The notes beneath the pieces are model-generated. The model was not told where the DNA came from. It did not search any database and saw only the letters and a program-made list of their open reading frames with translations. From Richelia intracellularis HH01 (GTDB lineage Bacteria > Cyanobacteriota > Cyanobacteriia > Cyanobacteriales > Nostocaceae), in assembly GCF_000350105.1 (NCBI RefSeq), contig NZ_CAIY01000044.1:186001-250000 (forward strand): a DNA stretch of 64,000 nt, written 5' to 3'. The translations under genes were made by a program, and so were the position numbers. Numbering within the stretch: the first letter of the stretch is position 1; every line of letters starts with the position of its first letter. Below, in pieces: positions 30,667 to 41,099 of the stretch.

Positions 30667-31427
30667 ATGAGTAGGGATTTAGCAATTAGGTTGCGGGAAG
30701 GGACACAGCAATCCCATACATTAGCCGAAAATACGATATTCATGCAATGTTTGTTTAAGGGAATAGTGGAGAACCAGCCTTTTCGGCTAATGATAGTGAA
30801 CTTGTATTTTGTCTATATTGCTTTAGAACAAGAACTCGAACGTTATCAAGAACATCCAGTGGTGGGAATGATTTGGTTTCCAGAGCTACATCGCCGTGAA
30901 CATTTGTCAAAAGACTTAGCTTTTTATTACGGTAAAAACTGGCGAGAGGAAATAGTCTCTTCATCTAGCACAAACCAATATGTAGCTCATATTCATGAGT
31001 TAGCTGATACCATGCCAGAGTTGCTAGTAGCCCATGCTTATGTACGGTACATGGGTGAGTTATCTATGGGCTCAAGTTTAAGAACTATAGTACGCAACGT
31101 TATTGATTTGCCAACAGACAAAGGAACAGCCTTATATGAATTTGATAGTTTACCTACCACTCAAGCAAAAAAATTTTTAAGACGAAATATCGTCACACTT
31201 TAAATTCACTTCCTATAGGACATAGTCTATCATGTGAAATTATAGAAGAAGCTAACTATGCCTTTAAACTCAACTACGATGTTTTACATGAGTTAGAAAC
31301 AGAAGTAAAAAAAGCTCTTGGTGGGGTCATGTTTGATTTGATTGCCAGCCAGCACCAAACTAATAGTAACCATTACCAAAGCAATAAAAGTCACCATGCC
31401 TATACAAACTTAATTGCTACTGAGTAA
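30667..31427 (+). pseudogene. ho: Heme oxygenase, one frameshift in a poly-A run
   Basis: A heme oxygenase homologue, which opens heme to biliverdin for phycobilin synthesis. Residues 1-168 or so read in one frame: LREGTQQSHTLAEN holds the proximal His, then NLYFVYIALEQELERY, FPELHRRE and FYYGKNWREE. The frame breaks in the A7 run at 31167-31173. The shifted frame then resumes as KYRHTLNSLPIG and EEANYAFKLNYDVLHELETE down to TAA 31427, with no further stop. The distal-helix motif, GDLSGGQ in active enzymes, reads GELSMGS; the Asp important for oxygen activation is changed to Glu. A good ribosome site (AAGGA) precedes the ATG. It sits upstream of hemN, as ho2 does in other cyanobacteria. It is either dead, rescued by slippage, or a sequencing error. 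Confidence 0.8.
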
Positions 31428-31673
31428 ATAAATAGCCCACTTGCTACTCTGTTCTGATTCCGAGTGTAGTTATTTTCTCCTCACCACAATAACTAACACT
31501 GTATTTAATTATTATTATCTTGTAATTCAAGATACCTAAAAGTGTAATTGCTTTTTAAATCTTTAAATATTATTATTTATTTTATTTTTAATTATTTTTT
31601 TGAGTTTTCAATAAATAATCTTCACTAAACCGAAAACCTAAAATCCAACAACTATTTTTAAGTATTTAGTCCT

Positions 31674-33071
31674 ATGGAAACTTTCCAGTCCGCGGTTAAA
31701 TTTGACTCGAACTTACTGCAGAAATATGATTATCAAGTACCTCGTTATACCAGTTATCCTACAGCTACAGAATTGAGAAAAAATTTTGGTGATTTAGATT
31801 ACAAAGCTGGAATTGCAATTGGTAATTACAAACAAACACCTATATCTCTTTATTGCCATATTCCTTTTTGTCAAACAGGTTGTTATTTTTGTGGGTGTAA
31901 TACCATTATTACCCAGAGCAAAAATGTAGTGGAAAACTATTTAAAGTATCTGGAAAAAGAAATTAAGCTAGTTGCTACCTTAATAGATTCTAGCAGAGAG
32001 GTTAATCAACTACATCTGGGTGGTGGTACACCTAATTATTTGAGTTTGAATCAAATTAGTTGGCTAAAAGATATATTAAACCAACAATTCTCTATTAGTT
32101 CAGATGCAGAAATCTCTCTAGAAATTAATCCCCGGTATGTAGACAAAAATTACATTTTTAAACTTAAAAACTTAGGTTTTAATCGAATCAGTTTTGGGGT
32201 TCAAGACTTTAATCCCAAAGTACAAGATGCAATTAATCGAATTCAACCAGAGTCGAGTTTATTTAATGTGATGGATTGGATTAGAGAAGCAGGATTTGAA
32301 AGTGTAAATGTAGATTTAATTTACGGGCTCCCATTTCAAACTTTGCAAACATTTCAAGATACAATTCAAAAAACAATCATGCTAAATCCAGACCGCATAG
32401 CAGTTTTTAACTTCGCCTATGTGCCATGGATTAAACCAATACAAAAGAAAATCCCTAGTCAATATTTACCACAGCCTTTAGAAAAGCTAGATATCTTTCA
32501 AATGACTATTGAAGAACTAACTAACAATGGTTATGTTTTTATTGGCATGGATCATTTTTCTAAACCGGATGATGAGCTTGCAATTGCTCAAAGGCAGGGA
32601 AAGCTACATAGAAATTTCCAAGGTTATACCACAAAACCTGAATCAGACTTATTTGCTTTCGGAATAACTTCTATTAGTATGTTGCACGATGTTTATACTC
32701 AAAATCATAAGTTTCTCAAGGAATATTATAAAGCAATTGATTCAGGAATATTACCAATTGAAAAGGGAATTAGTCTAAATAGAGATGATGTTCTCCGTCG
32801 TGCCATCATCATGGATTTAATGTGTCAATTTAAACTTTCAATCAGTGATCTGGAAGACAAATATCATATTGCTTTTGATACAGATTTCGAAGAATATTTT
32901 GCTCCTGAATTATTAGCACTACAACCATTAGTAGTAGATGGCTTAATTAAAAGATTTCCAAATGGTATTGAAGTAACATCCACAGGAAGATTATTAGTTA
33001 GAAATATTGCTTCTGTATTTGATGCCTATAGTCAGAAAAAGTTTGTGAAGACTTTTTCTAGAGCTGTTTGA
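31674..33071 (+). CDS. hemN: Oxygen-independent coproporphyrinogen III dehydrogenase
   Basis: A 465-residue radical SAM enzyme that decarboxylates coproporphyrinogen III to protoporphyrinogen IX without oxygen. The cluster motif has four cysteines (C66, C70, C73, C75 in PFCQTGCYFCGC), which separates true HemN from HemW, which lacks the fourth. LHLGGGTPNYLS and GMDHFSKPDDELAIAQRQGK, with HRNFQGYTT after it, match the E. coli enzyme closely in wording. The C-terminal HemN domain is complete. It lies 246 bp after the heme oxygenase and 270 bp before the BchE-like gene, on the same strand. In other cyanobacteria a ho2-hemN pair is induced by low oxygen. Regulation here is inferred, not seen. Confidence 0.95.
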   Translation: METFQSAVKFDSNLLQKYDYQVPRYTSYPTATELRKNFGDLDYKAGIAIGNYKQTPISLYCHIPFCQTGCYFCGCNTIITQSKNVVENYLKYLEKEIKLVATLIDSSREVNQLHLGGGTPNYLSLNQISWLKDILNQQFSISSDAEISLEINPRYVDKNYIFKLKNLGFNRISFGVQDFNPKVQDAINRIQPESSLFNVMDWIREAGFESVNVDLIYGLPFQTLQTFQDTIQKTIMLNPDRIAVFNFAYVPWIKPIQKKIPSQYLPQPLEKLDIFQMTIEELTNNGYVFIGMDHFSKPDDELAIAQRQGKLHRNFQGYTTKPESDLFAFGITSISMLHDVYTQNHKFLKEYYKAIDSGILPIEKGISLNRDDVLRRAIIMDLMCQFKLSISDLEDKYHIAFDTDFEEYFAPELLALQPLVVDGLIKRFPNGIEVTSTGRLLVRNIASVFDAYSQKKFVKTFSRAV

Positions 33072-33341
33072 TTATTTTTATTTTGTCTAGTCAATCTACT
33101 TATTTGATAGCTCATTAACCTCTATTAACTTCTCTACTGATATGAGGTTCAGATGATTACTTGTCATAAATAATTCATATGGCCTGGAAAATGAGTAATT
33201 TTTGGGTCATAGATAGCTTCTAACAATTATCTTGAGTTCTACAGTATTACACCAACCTACCCCAACTATTTTCTAATTGTGGGTATGGAATTGAACTTCA
33301 TATTACACAACTAAAAACACAATAGAGGAGAGAACATAATA

Positions 33342-34952
33342 ATGCGAATTATGATGATCCAGCCCAATTATCATTCTGGTGGTGCTGAAATTGCTGGAAA
33401 TTGGCCTCCCAGTTGGGTTCCTTATGTAGGAGGAGCATTAAAAACAGCCGGGTTTGAGAACATCAGATTTGTAGACGCAATGACTGATTACATTTCTGAT
33501 GATGTTCTGCGGGAAATTATCGCTAATAATCAGCCGGATGTAGTTTTAGCAACTGCTATTACACCGATGATTTATCAGTCCCAAACAACTTTACGGATAG
33601 TTAAAGAAGTATGTCCTCAAACCAAGACAATTATGGGGGGAATTCACCCTACATATATGTATAATGAGGTCCTGCATGAAGCCCCCTGGATAGATTATAT
33701 TATTCGTGGGGAAGGAGAAGAAATTACTGTTAACCTACTAAAGGCAATTGCTAATGGTACGGATATAAGGGAACGCCGTCACATTCTAGGTATTGCATTT
33801 TTAGAAGACGGAGCAGTAGTAGCTACAGATTCCCAACCACCCATTGCAGATTTAGATGCTCTTACCCCGGACTGGAGTTTATTAGATTGGACAAAGTATA
33901 TCTATACTCCCCTCAATGTACGAGTGGCTGTTCCCAGTTATTCTCGGGGATGTCCATTTACTTGTCGTTTCTGTTCCCAGTGGAAATTCTGGCGTAATTA
34001 TCGTTCCTGTAACCCCAAGAGATTTGTAGATGAAATTGAAACTTTAGTTAAAGATTATCAAGTAGGATTTTTCATCCTAGCTGATGAGGAACCAACAATT
34101 AATAAGCCCAAATTTATGGCATTATGTCAAGAATTAATTGATCGCAACTTAAATGTTCATTGGGGAATTAATACGCGGGTAACAGATATTTTAAGGGATG
34201 AAGAAGATTTACCTTTTTATCGTCGAGCAGGTTTAGTACATGTATCTTTAGGTACGGAAGCTGCAGCTCAGTTAAAATTGAACCTTTTCCGGAAAGAAAC
34301 TACCATCGAGCAGAATAAAAAAGCAGTACAACTATTAAAACAAAATGGTATTCTGGCAGAAGCTCAATTTATCATGGGCCTGACAAATGAAACTAAACAA
34401 ACTATAGAAGAAACCTATAAAATGGCATTGGATTGGAATCCAGATATGGTGAACTGGAATATGTTTACACCTTGGCCATTTTCCGAACTATTTGAAGATC
34501 TAGGCGACCAAGTAGAAGTTAGAGACTACTCACAATATAATTTTGTTACACCAATTATGAAGCCCGAAGCCATGGAACGGGAAGATGTTCTTAAGGGGGT
34601 ATTAAAGAACTATGCACGCTTTTATTTGCGTAAAAGTGTAGAATACTGGTTTGAAAAGGATAAGTTTAAGCGCAATTATTTGTTGGGATGTCTTAAGGCT
34701 TTCATCCAAACTACGCTTAATAAGCGATTCTACAATTTGAAACGGGTAAAATATAGAGGCTTAGGGGCGGAAATAGAACTAGGGTTTGATGAATCTAAAA
34801 TACTTACCCGTGAACAAATTGCTCAATTAAAGCAAGAACGCCCAGAACTTTCAGCAGATACTGATTTTACTGGTAATATTTCCGCTTGTGGTGCTCCTAA
34901 TGATTTACCTGAATATGCTGAAAAGCAGGATATTCCTACTATGAAAATATAG
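33342..34952 (+). CDS. bchE: BchE-like Mg-protoporphyrin IX monomethyl ester cyclase (B12 radical SAM)
   Basis: A 536-residue protein with a cobalamin-binding domain (about 1-150; MRIMMIQPNYHSGGAEIAGN at the start, GGIHPTYMY, IIRGEGE) and a radical SAM domain with CPFTCRFC (C204, C208, C211). The N-terminal IAGNWPPSWVPYVGGALK is the hallmark of BchE, which closes the fifth ring of chlorophyll in an oxygen-independent way. The C-terminal 150 residues are the family extension (YARFYLRKSVEYWFEKDKFKRN in part). A strong ribosome site (GAGGAGAG) precedes the ATG. Following heme oxygenase and HemN, it suggests a low-oxygen tetrapyrrole cluster; the oxygen-dependent cyclase (AcsF) is not here. Other B12 radical SAM roles cannot be excluded. 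Confidence 0.85.
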   Translation: MRIMMIQPNYHSGGAEIAGNWPPSWVPYVGGALKTAGFENIRFVDAMTDYISDDVLREIIANNQPDVVLATAITPMIYQSQTTLRIVKEVCPQTKTIMGGIHPTYMYNEVLHEAPWIDYIIRGEGEEITVNLLKAIANGTDIRERRHILGIAFLEDGAVVATDSQPPIADLDALTPDWSLLDWTKYIYTPLNVRVAVPSYSRGCPFTCRFCSQWKFWRNYRSCNPKRFVDEIETLVKDYQVGFFILADEEPTINKPKFMALCQELIDRNLNVHWGINTRVTDILRDEEDLPFYRRAGLVHVSLGTEAAAQLKLNLFRKETTIEQNKKAVQLLKQNGILAEAQFIMGLTNETKQTIEETYKMALDWNPDMVNWNMFTPWPFSELFEDLGDQVEVRDYSQYNFVTPIMKPEAMEREDVLKGVLKNYARFYLRKSVEYWFEKDKFKRNYLLGCLKAFIQTTLNKRFYNLKRVKYRGLGAEIELGFDESKILTREQIAQLKQERPELSADTDFTGNISACGAPNDLPEYAEKQDIPTMKI

Positions 34953-34974
34953 AAGTGTTGTTTGCCTTATAATT

Positions 34975-35010
34975 GCAATAGCATTGGAATCCTAACAATA
35001 GAGCTATTGC
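34975..35010 (+). terminator. Hairpin after bchE
   Basis: An 8-bp stem (GCAATAGC with GCTATTGC) with a 20-nt loop is followed by TTCTTTC. It begins 23 nt after the bchE stop, so it is a likely terminator of the cluster. Confidence 0.55.
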
Positions 35011-37059
35011 TTCTTTCAATAATGACTTCAGATATTTCCGACAAGATAGTAAGAGTTACAAGAAAATGAAGTATAAATGATTGATTCAATATCTACTCTT
35101 CTCTTATTATAGATATTGTTGGTTTACTATACCAAAAATCTATGCTTTTCAAACTTTTAGGGGCTTATTCTCTATTCCAGAGAAGCACAAGAATCACATT
35201 TTGCTGATAGCCTAATAGTGGCAACTCTGTGTTACAGCAATAAATCAACGGTGATATGGTTGAGCTGAATATCCTAATACCTAAAACACTGGGAATTTTC
35301 CCAGCATTAGTCTAAAAGGTTGTAGAACAATTATATAGCTTGAAGAAAATACAATCAAATCTCAAGGATATTAGCCAGGAACGGACTTATTTATAGGCAA
35401 AAATTTTGTCTATAAATTTTTAATTAGTCGTATTTTGAAGGTTTTGTTTAGGCATTATTGTAGAATACAAGAATTTTAGGCAGTACCATACTAATGGTAC
35501 TAGCCCCCTAGGAGAACATAATATAGTTGATATTTCAAAATATAAAACAACTGCAATATGGTCAAGTAAGCAATTTAATAACTAGATCAAGATGTACCAT
35601 GTATTATTCATCTAGTATACCCTTACTTGTATTCTGCTTGAGTATAGATATAAAATTATTCGATTTCAATTAGTTAAATATTGAATAATACCTAGTAGTC
35701 TGATTTTCCCAGACCATTATCCAAAAGGAAGCAAGGACATCTGTCTACTTTTTAGTATTTATATATTTATTTCTATGTTAATTTAGGCCATAAATTTTTA
35801 TGGCCTAAATTATATATGTTTTCTTAATTGTCTGCAGTCCATAATTAAAAGGTACTCAACCATAATTGGTTCCAATCATTCAGAAATCAAATTAAATTCT
35901 CATTTGATAAGCCTCTATATATATAAATTAACTATAATAAACCAGTATCCAAAAGATAAAAACAACTATAATTAAGAAAAATAGAATGTTAACAACCTAT
36001 CAAATCAGGTTTTAAGAAAGTAAATACTAATGAATATCAGTATAAAAACTTGGTAATAATTCAAGATAGTAAATTAGTCAGATAATTATAAAGAAATATG
36101 AAAGAATTCTGATATTCAGTATTTTTTAATTAGTAATAGTAACACCATTTTTAATGGTTATATAAATAGATAATATTTAAATGAAAATATAACCTTCATG
36201 AGATTAGTATTATTTATCTTATATTAAGTAATAGATTATTAATCTCATCAGTAGAATTATCTGCTGTATTAAAAACCAAGATGCTTAATACTTATTAATT
36301 AACTATTTGGTCAATCTAATGGAGCCCAATATGCATATAATATATCTTTAGTAAGAACCATATTTTTTCTGCTTACACCATAATTTAAACTTCTAAATAT
36401 AATTCCATGGAGAATCTATGGCGACAAGCTAATTGATAGTTATAGCTACTATTATAGGAATAAACTTTTCCATAAAGGCATTAAAACAACGATAATACCA
36501 TGGGAAAATTTCAGGAATTACGTAACCCACTTATCAAAAAAAATGTTAAAAAATACACATATCTACTTGACTAAATGCCAACGGTAATTATATTTACACC
36601 CAAAAGTAAATCCCCATAATAAAACCTCATCAAGAATAAAGTTATTAAACCTATCCGGCTTCAAAAAATAGAATGACAGTTTCTAGTGTAAATTTAGTTA
36701 TAATCCCAACACAAAATCACTTCTTACTTATTATGTATTTGTGATCAAATTCGTATGGTATTACTATTAGGTGGATTTCCATAACCAAAAAGACTTATAC
36801 TGACTATTATATCCTGAGACTTCAAAAATTTTACTCTCGTAGTGTAAGCTTTAGCTACTATTATTCCCACACGTCAGTTTATCTACGCACAAACACTGAA
36901 ATTATCTTACGGGTTCTGTATATAAATGAATATTTTATGTATAATCCCCATATCAAGATCAAGATTTTTGATAATTAAACAATAAAGAAAGCTAATAAAG
37001 AGATAGGAGGCATACTGAAATTTGAGTAAGCATGAAAATAATAGCAGCTCATTTAAGGT
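35011..37059. other. Gene-poor gap of 2 kb
   Basis: No supported gene on either strand. The minus-strand open frame at 36907-37221 overlaps the start of the next gene and looks like a shadow. One hairpin (35779-35812) is listed separately. Confidence 0.55.
35779..35812. repeat. Perfect 16-bp hairpin with 2-nt centre
   Basis: Arms at 35779-35794 and 35797-35812 (core TTTAGGCCATAAA) are exact reverse complements. It is 0.8 kb from the nearest gene. Confidence 0.5.
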
Positions 37060-38316
37060 ATGAATGATAAGACTATGATTAGTGAAATACCTAAAGGCCG
37101 TAATGCTTTTATCATTATCCACGGGATTGGCGAACAAAAACCATTCGACACTATGGATTACTTTGGACGTAACTGGATTAAGTTTTTTGAAAAAAGTAAC
37201 ATAAATGTCAAGCTGGAACATATATTAGTTGAACATGAGAAACGCAGCCCTTCACATATAACTGACTGTGTCAGAATTAGTCCATGTGATGCAAGTAAAA
37301 ATTGGCAAGTTGATGTGTATGAATATCACTGGGCACATCAAACAAATAATGAGATTTCTATCTCTGAAGTGCTTAAGTGGTTAGAGAGAACTTTAATGGG
37401 GACGATTAACTTCTACAGCCAGCCACAAAATCAAAGGCTAACAGCAAAGATTTCAGGAGAGCAACGACGTAAACAAATATTTAAATATCATCTGCGAATA
37501 ATAACTATATTTATACGCGCATTTAAACCCATATATCCATTACTACGTTTGGTGCTATGGCTAATTTTATCTTTATCTAGTCCATTTCTTTCTGGTCGTT
37601 TTTTACAGTGTTCTTGGAAACTAAGTAAACAACTATTACTTCCTGCTCTAGTCGACCATATTGGTGATATTGCAGTATATTCTACAATAGATACTAACTC
37701 AGCACAGTATAAGGTTCGCCAGCGAATTATCAAAGGGTGTTTAAAATTACTTAAATCTATTATTCAAGATAAACAAGCCAGCTATGACAAAGTGGTACTA
37801 GTAGGGCATTCACTAGGGAGTTGTATTGCATATGACACCCTAAACCTTTTAAATATAGAAATTAATTTGCCTTCAACACAATATCAGGAATTGCCAGTAA
37901 ATAAAATTGTTGGATTAGTTACTTTTGGCTCACCGTTAGATAAAGTTGCCTTTTTCCATCAAGAATCCCAGAAAAGTGATAAACAGTACATAAGAACTGC
38001 CATTATTCAACATCTCACATCCTTCCGAATAAACCCCCAGACAATATCTAAACCCAGATATTTAACAGATAATCCAATCAAAAATAAGCTGGAAAACTTG
38101 CGCTGGGTCAATTATTATCACCATAACGATCCTATTGGTGGTCGCTTAGACTATTATCAAAATTTATATAATGTATTAATGAAATATAAAGCTCCATGGG
38201 GAAATAAGGCTCATCAGGGTTATTGGGTAGACTTCAGCTTTTATGAACATATTGCCAAGTGTTTCTTATATTCTTCCAGAGAAGATGAATATTCTTATAT
38301 TAATAAGCAGACTTAG
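37060..38316 (+). CDS. Lipase-like alpha/beta hydrolase, function unknown
   Basis: A 418-residue protein with an alpha/beta hydrolase pattern. NAFIIIHGIGEQKPFD near the start resembles the oxyanion loop region, the nucleophile elbow is VVLVGHSLGS with S251, and GLVTFGSPLDKVAFF follows as in lipases. Candidate acid and base residues lie in HHNDPIGGRLDYY and DFSFYEH. Between them (about 150-190) is a hydrophobic region, PLLRLVLWLILSLSSPFLSG, that could anchor it to a membrane. The fold is clear but I do not recognise the family or substrate. It stands alone between gaps of 2 kb and 1 kb yet is fully intact, which suggests it is under selection or recently gained. Confidence 0.75.
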   Translation: MNDKTMISEIPKGRNAFIIIHGIGEQKPFDTMDYFGRNWIKFFEKSNINVKLEHILVEHEKRSPSHITDCVRISPCDASKNWQVDVYEYHWAHQTNNEISISEVLKWLERTLMGTINFYSQPQNQRLTAKISGEQRRKQIFKYHLRIITIFIRAFKPIYPLLRLVLWLILSLSSPFLSGRFLQCSWKLSKQLLLPALVDHIGDIAVYSTIDTNSAQYKVRQRIIKGCLKLLKSIIQDKQASYDKVVLVGHSLGSCIAYDTLNLLNIEINLPSTQYQELPVNKIVGLVTFGSPLDKVAFFHQESQKSDKQYIRTAIIQHLTSFRINPQTISKPRYLTDNPIKNKLENLRWVNYYHHNDPIGGRLDYYQNLYNVLMKYKAPWGNKAHQGYWVDFSFYEHIAKCFLYSSREDEYSYINKQT

Positions 38317-38766
38317 AGAGAAACAGGCTAATCCTAAAAAAGAGACCTAAATCGCTCTTATGATATATAGCTCTGTATAAGTAAGGGTTGATGGTGATAC
38401 ATGTCATATGCATTAATTGCAATAGCTGCTAATTTGCAAGCAATTAAATTCTTAGATTACCATATTACCATAATAATGAAATCTATATGATAAAACCTGT
38501 ATATATGGTTTTTCCTTATAAATATGTTATTCCCTTTCAATTGATGATATTGATAAGCAAAGGCTTGAGTATTATCAATACTTAAGTTAAGTGAATAGTA
38601 AAATTTACAATCAGTTGATGACTCTATAAATATGAGAATTTGGTAGAATATTTTTACTTCTGGTTAAATAATACTTAATGAATAGATTTTGACCCATTCC
38701 TTAGGTCTTATGTAAAAGACTAAATAGATGAATTCGAGTTACTAGAAAGATTGTAATAAAATGGAA

Positions 38767-38798
38767 GAGGGACGTCTAGAATATTCTAAACGTCCCTC
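38767..38798. terminator. Hairpin between convergent genes (first)
   Basis: A 9-bp stem GAGGGACGT/ACGTCCCTC encloses a second palindrome TAGAATATTCTA; one C-A mismatch separates them. It lies 450 bp past the hydrolase stop. Confidence 0.55.
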
Positions 38799-38999
38799 AA
38801 CTAGTTAGGATTAGTCGAAGTAAAGCATCAATTAAAAAAAATAAGAATATTAGAAGCGAATTTGAGACAGTCAAATATTTCTTAAATGAATCTCTCAACT
38901 TTGTAATTATTCAAGATTACTGGCAATTAACCGGATAAAAACAATTCAATTTGACAGTTTTTTGTATACTAATCTCAAGAAAATCTTCACGAAAACTAG

Positions 39000-39045
39000 T
39001 AAAAACCTTGTGACATAAACTCAGACTTATGTCACAAGGTTTTTA
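39000..39045. terminator. Perfect 19-bp hairpin (second)
   Basis: Arms at 39000-39018 and 39027-39045 (core CCTTGTGACATAA) are exact reverse complements with an 8-nt loop; the arm ends give a T-run in both directions, as in a bidirectional terminator. It lies 245 bp past the NatH-like stop. Confidence 0.6.
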
Positions 39046-39289
39046 GGATGGTTCAATTTACTATTAAATCTTCTAAATCCTGATGAAAAACATAAAAAAG
39101 ATCAGGTATTTCTTCAGCTTTTCCAGTATTCTATGCTTTCTAATATCTGAGTTTCAAGCCCTAATTACTGTTAAGTAAGCTCTTTTAATTCCTATAATTC
39201 ATTGCACAAACTGACAATAATTTTTGGTACTTGGGTCTTTTGAAAAGTCTTAGATTTGCTTACAGCTCATTATAATATATTTGTTCTTT

Positions 39290-40465
39290 TTAACTTCCAA
39301 TATTCAATTGTCTTTCTAGTCTGCGAGCAACTAGGGACATGAAGTAACAAAAAAGCCAATAAACCAAACCAATAAATAAATAAACTTCTGCATACTGTCC
39401 AAGAAACTGAGGTTGAGCAAGTATGGAACGGGCAATTCTAGTGAGTTCTGCCAAACCAACAAGAGATAATAGACAAGTATCTTTGAACAATCCAATAAAT
39501 TGACCAACAATGGCAGGAATAACAGTTCTTAAAGCTTGAGGAAGAATAATAAATCCAACAATCAAGGGTGCTTTTAAACCAAGAGCCTTAGCAGCTTCTG
39601 CTTGTCCCTTAGGGACAGCTTGTAATCCGCCACGAATATTTTCTGCCATGTAAGCTGAACTAAACAATACCAGGCCTATGATTGCCCTCATAACTCTGTC
39701 TAAACGCCATTCTAGAGGTAGGAATAGGGTCAACATAAATTGTGCAAGGAACAAAATACCAATTAAGGGTAATCCTCGGACAATTTCAATATATGAAGTA
39801 CAAAACCAGCGCCATATAGGTAAAGTACTAGTTCGTCCCAGTGCTAATAAAATTCCTATAGGGAAGGAAAGAACTATACTTGCTATTGCCATAAGAACCG
39901 TAAGTAGCAGCCCATTCCATAGGTCACTTCCAATTGGTTGCAGATAGAATTCTCCTCCAATTAACCACATAATAATTGGAAAAGATATCAACCATAACCA
40001 AAAGAGCCAGGGAGCAATTATGGGAGTGAATTTTCTCCCTAGCCACATACCCACAAAAGATAAACTATTAATTCCTAATAACCAGAGACGAGAGTTTATA
40101 TCAAGGGGAGTAATCACCAAAATAATACTGGTAATTAAAACTATAATTACCGGATTGGTTCTAGCTCTTTCTTTGGCAGTGAATACACCCCAGTTAATTC
40201 CAATTAATACGCTAACGATTGCAAAAGCATTCCAAAGCCGCCAATACTGACTGCGAATATATCTACCTACTAAAAATAAATGTAGGTTTGCCTGAACAAC
40301 TTCCCACTTTGCTTGATTGAATATCCAATCACATAGACCTTTACTGATCCCAACAATTATTACTAGGCATAGAATTGTGAACAGGGTGTTATACCAATTA
40401 CTGAAGAGATTCTTACGCAACCATAATAATTTTGAATTTTGGAGTACAGATTCTAAATTTGCCAT
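39290..40465 (-). CDS. natH: Amino-acid ABC transporter permease (NatH-like)
   Basis: A 391-residue inner-membrane permease of the polar amino-acid family (HisM/GlnP type). The N-terminal third holds several membrane helices (LFTILCLVIIVGI, VLIGINWGVF, IIVLITSIILVITPL), and the conserved permease domain follows, with the EAA loop AVPKGQAEAAKALGLKAPLIVGFIILPQAL (in part EAAKALGL) that contacts the ATPase. LLTVLMAIASIVLSFPIGILLALGR starts the core. It forms a set with the NatG- and NatF-like genes upstream. In Anabaena the NatFGH proteins with the ATPase BgtA take up acidic and neutral amino acids. No ATPase gene follows here. Confidence 0.9.
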   Translation of the reverse strand: MANLESVLQNSKLLWLRKNLFSNWYNTLFTILCLVIIVGISKGLCDWIFNQAKWEVVQANLHLFLVGRYIRSQYWRLWNAFAIVSVLIGINWGVFTAKERARTNPVIIVLITSIILVITPLDINSRLWLLGINSLSFVGMWLGRKFTPIIAPWLFWLWLISFPIIMWLIGGEFYLQPIGSDLWNGLLLTVLMAIASIVLSFPIGILLALGRTSTLPIWRWFCTSYIEIVRGLPLIGILFLAQFMLTLFLPLEWRLDRVMRAIIGLVLFSSAYMAENIRGGLQAVPKGQAEAAKALGLKAPLIVGFIILPQALRTVIPAIVGQFIGLFKDTCLLSLVGLAELTRIARSILAQPQFLGQYAEVYLFIGLVYWLFCYFMSLVARRLERQLNIGS

Positions 40466-41099
40466 ATTTGTTAGATTGATTTAGAAAACAAGAGAGAACA
40501 GAAAAACCATGACTGGATGGAGATAATGCTAAATGATAAGTGGGGATTGGAGTAAGAGTTACTGAATGATAGTGAGAACTAGATTGGTTTAATGAGACAG
40601 TTTTTGAGGCTCTGTATAATAACCTTCAGTAATATCTACGAACAACAATTATGTTCTATCCAACCCAATATGTCTTTAGAAGACAACTTAAATTTTAGTT
40701 AAACAATTCCCAACATAAATTATTGTGGACTCCTTACCCAATCAAATTTTGGATTATATTTGGTTTAACAGGACTTTTCTCTGATGCAGACGGTATTTAG
40801 CCAGTCTGAGGACTGGATGCATAGACTAAAAGAAACTTTAGAATGTGCTTTGAGTAATTAAGGTGGTATTAACGTAAAAGGAGTAGAACAAATAGTATGG
40901 TTTTTGAAACATGACTCAGAGTTTAAGTTTTAATCATATAAACCTATTTGTTTGTGAAGTATGTTTTATATGCACATCACATAAAATTCTTCCTTGTTCG
41001 GCAGCAGTCATAATAAGTACTTATTGAGATTGTACAATTTAAACTTAAGCTTCAAGCTATTTACCAACAATCCTATGAGGTTGACTTATTATTACTTAC
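40466..41099. other. Gap of 630 bp inside the nat cluster
   Basis: No supported gene. A 25-codon plus-strand frame at about 40783-40860 (MQTVFSQSEDWMHRLKETLE) looks curiously protein-like but is too short to call. Confidence 0.5.

Larger units (their letters stand above)
38317..39289. other. Gap of about 1 kb with two hairpins
   Basis: No supported gene. It separates convergent genes and holds the two hairpins at 38767-38798 and 39000-39045. Confidence 0.6.
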
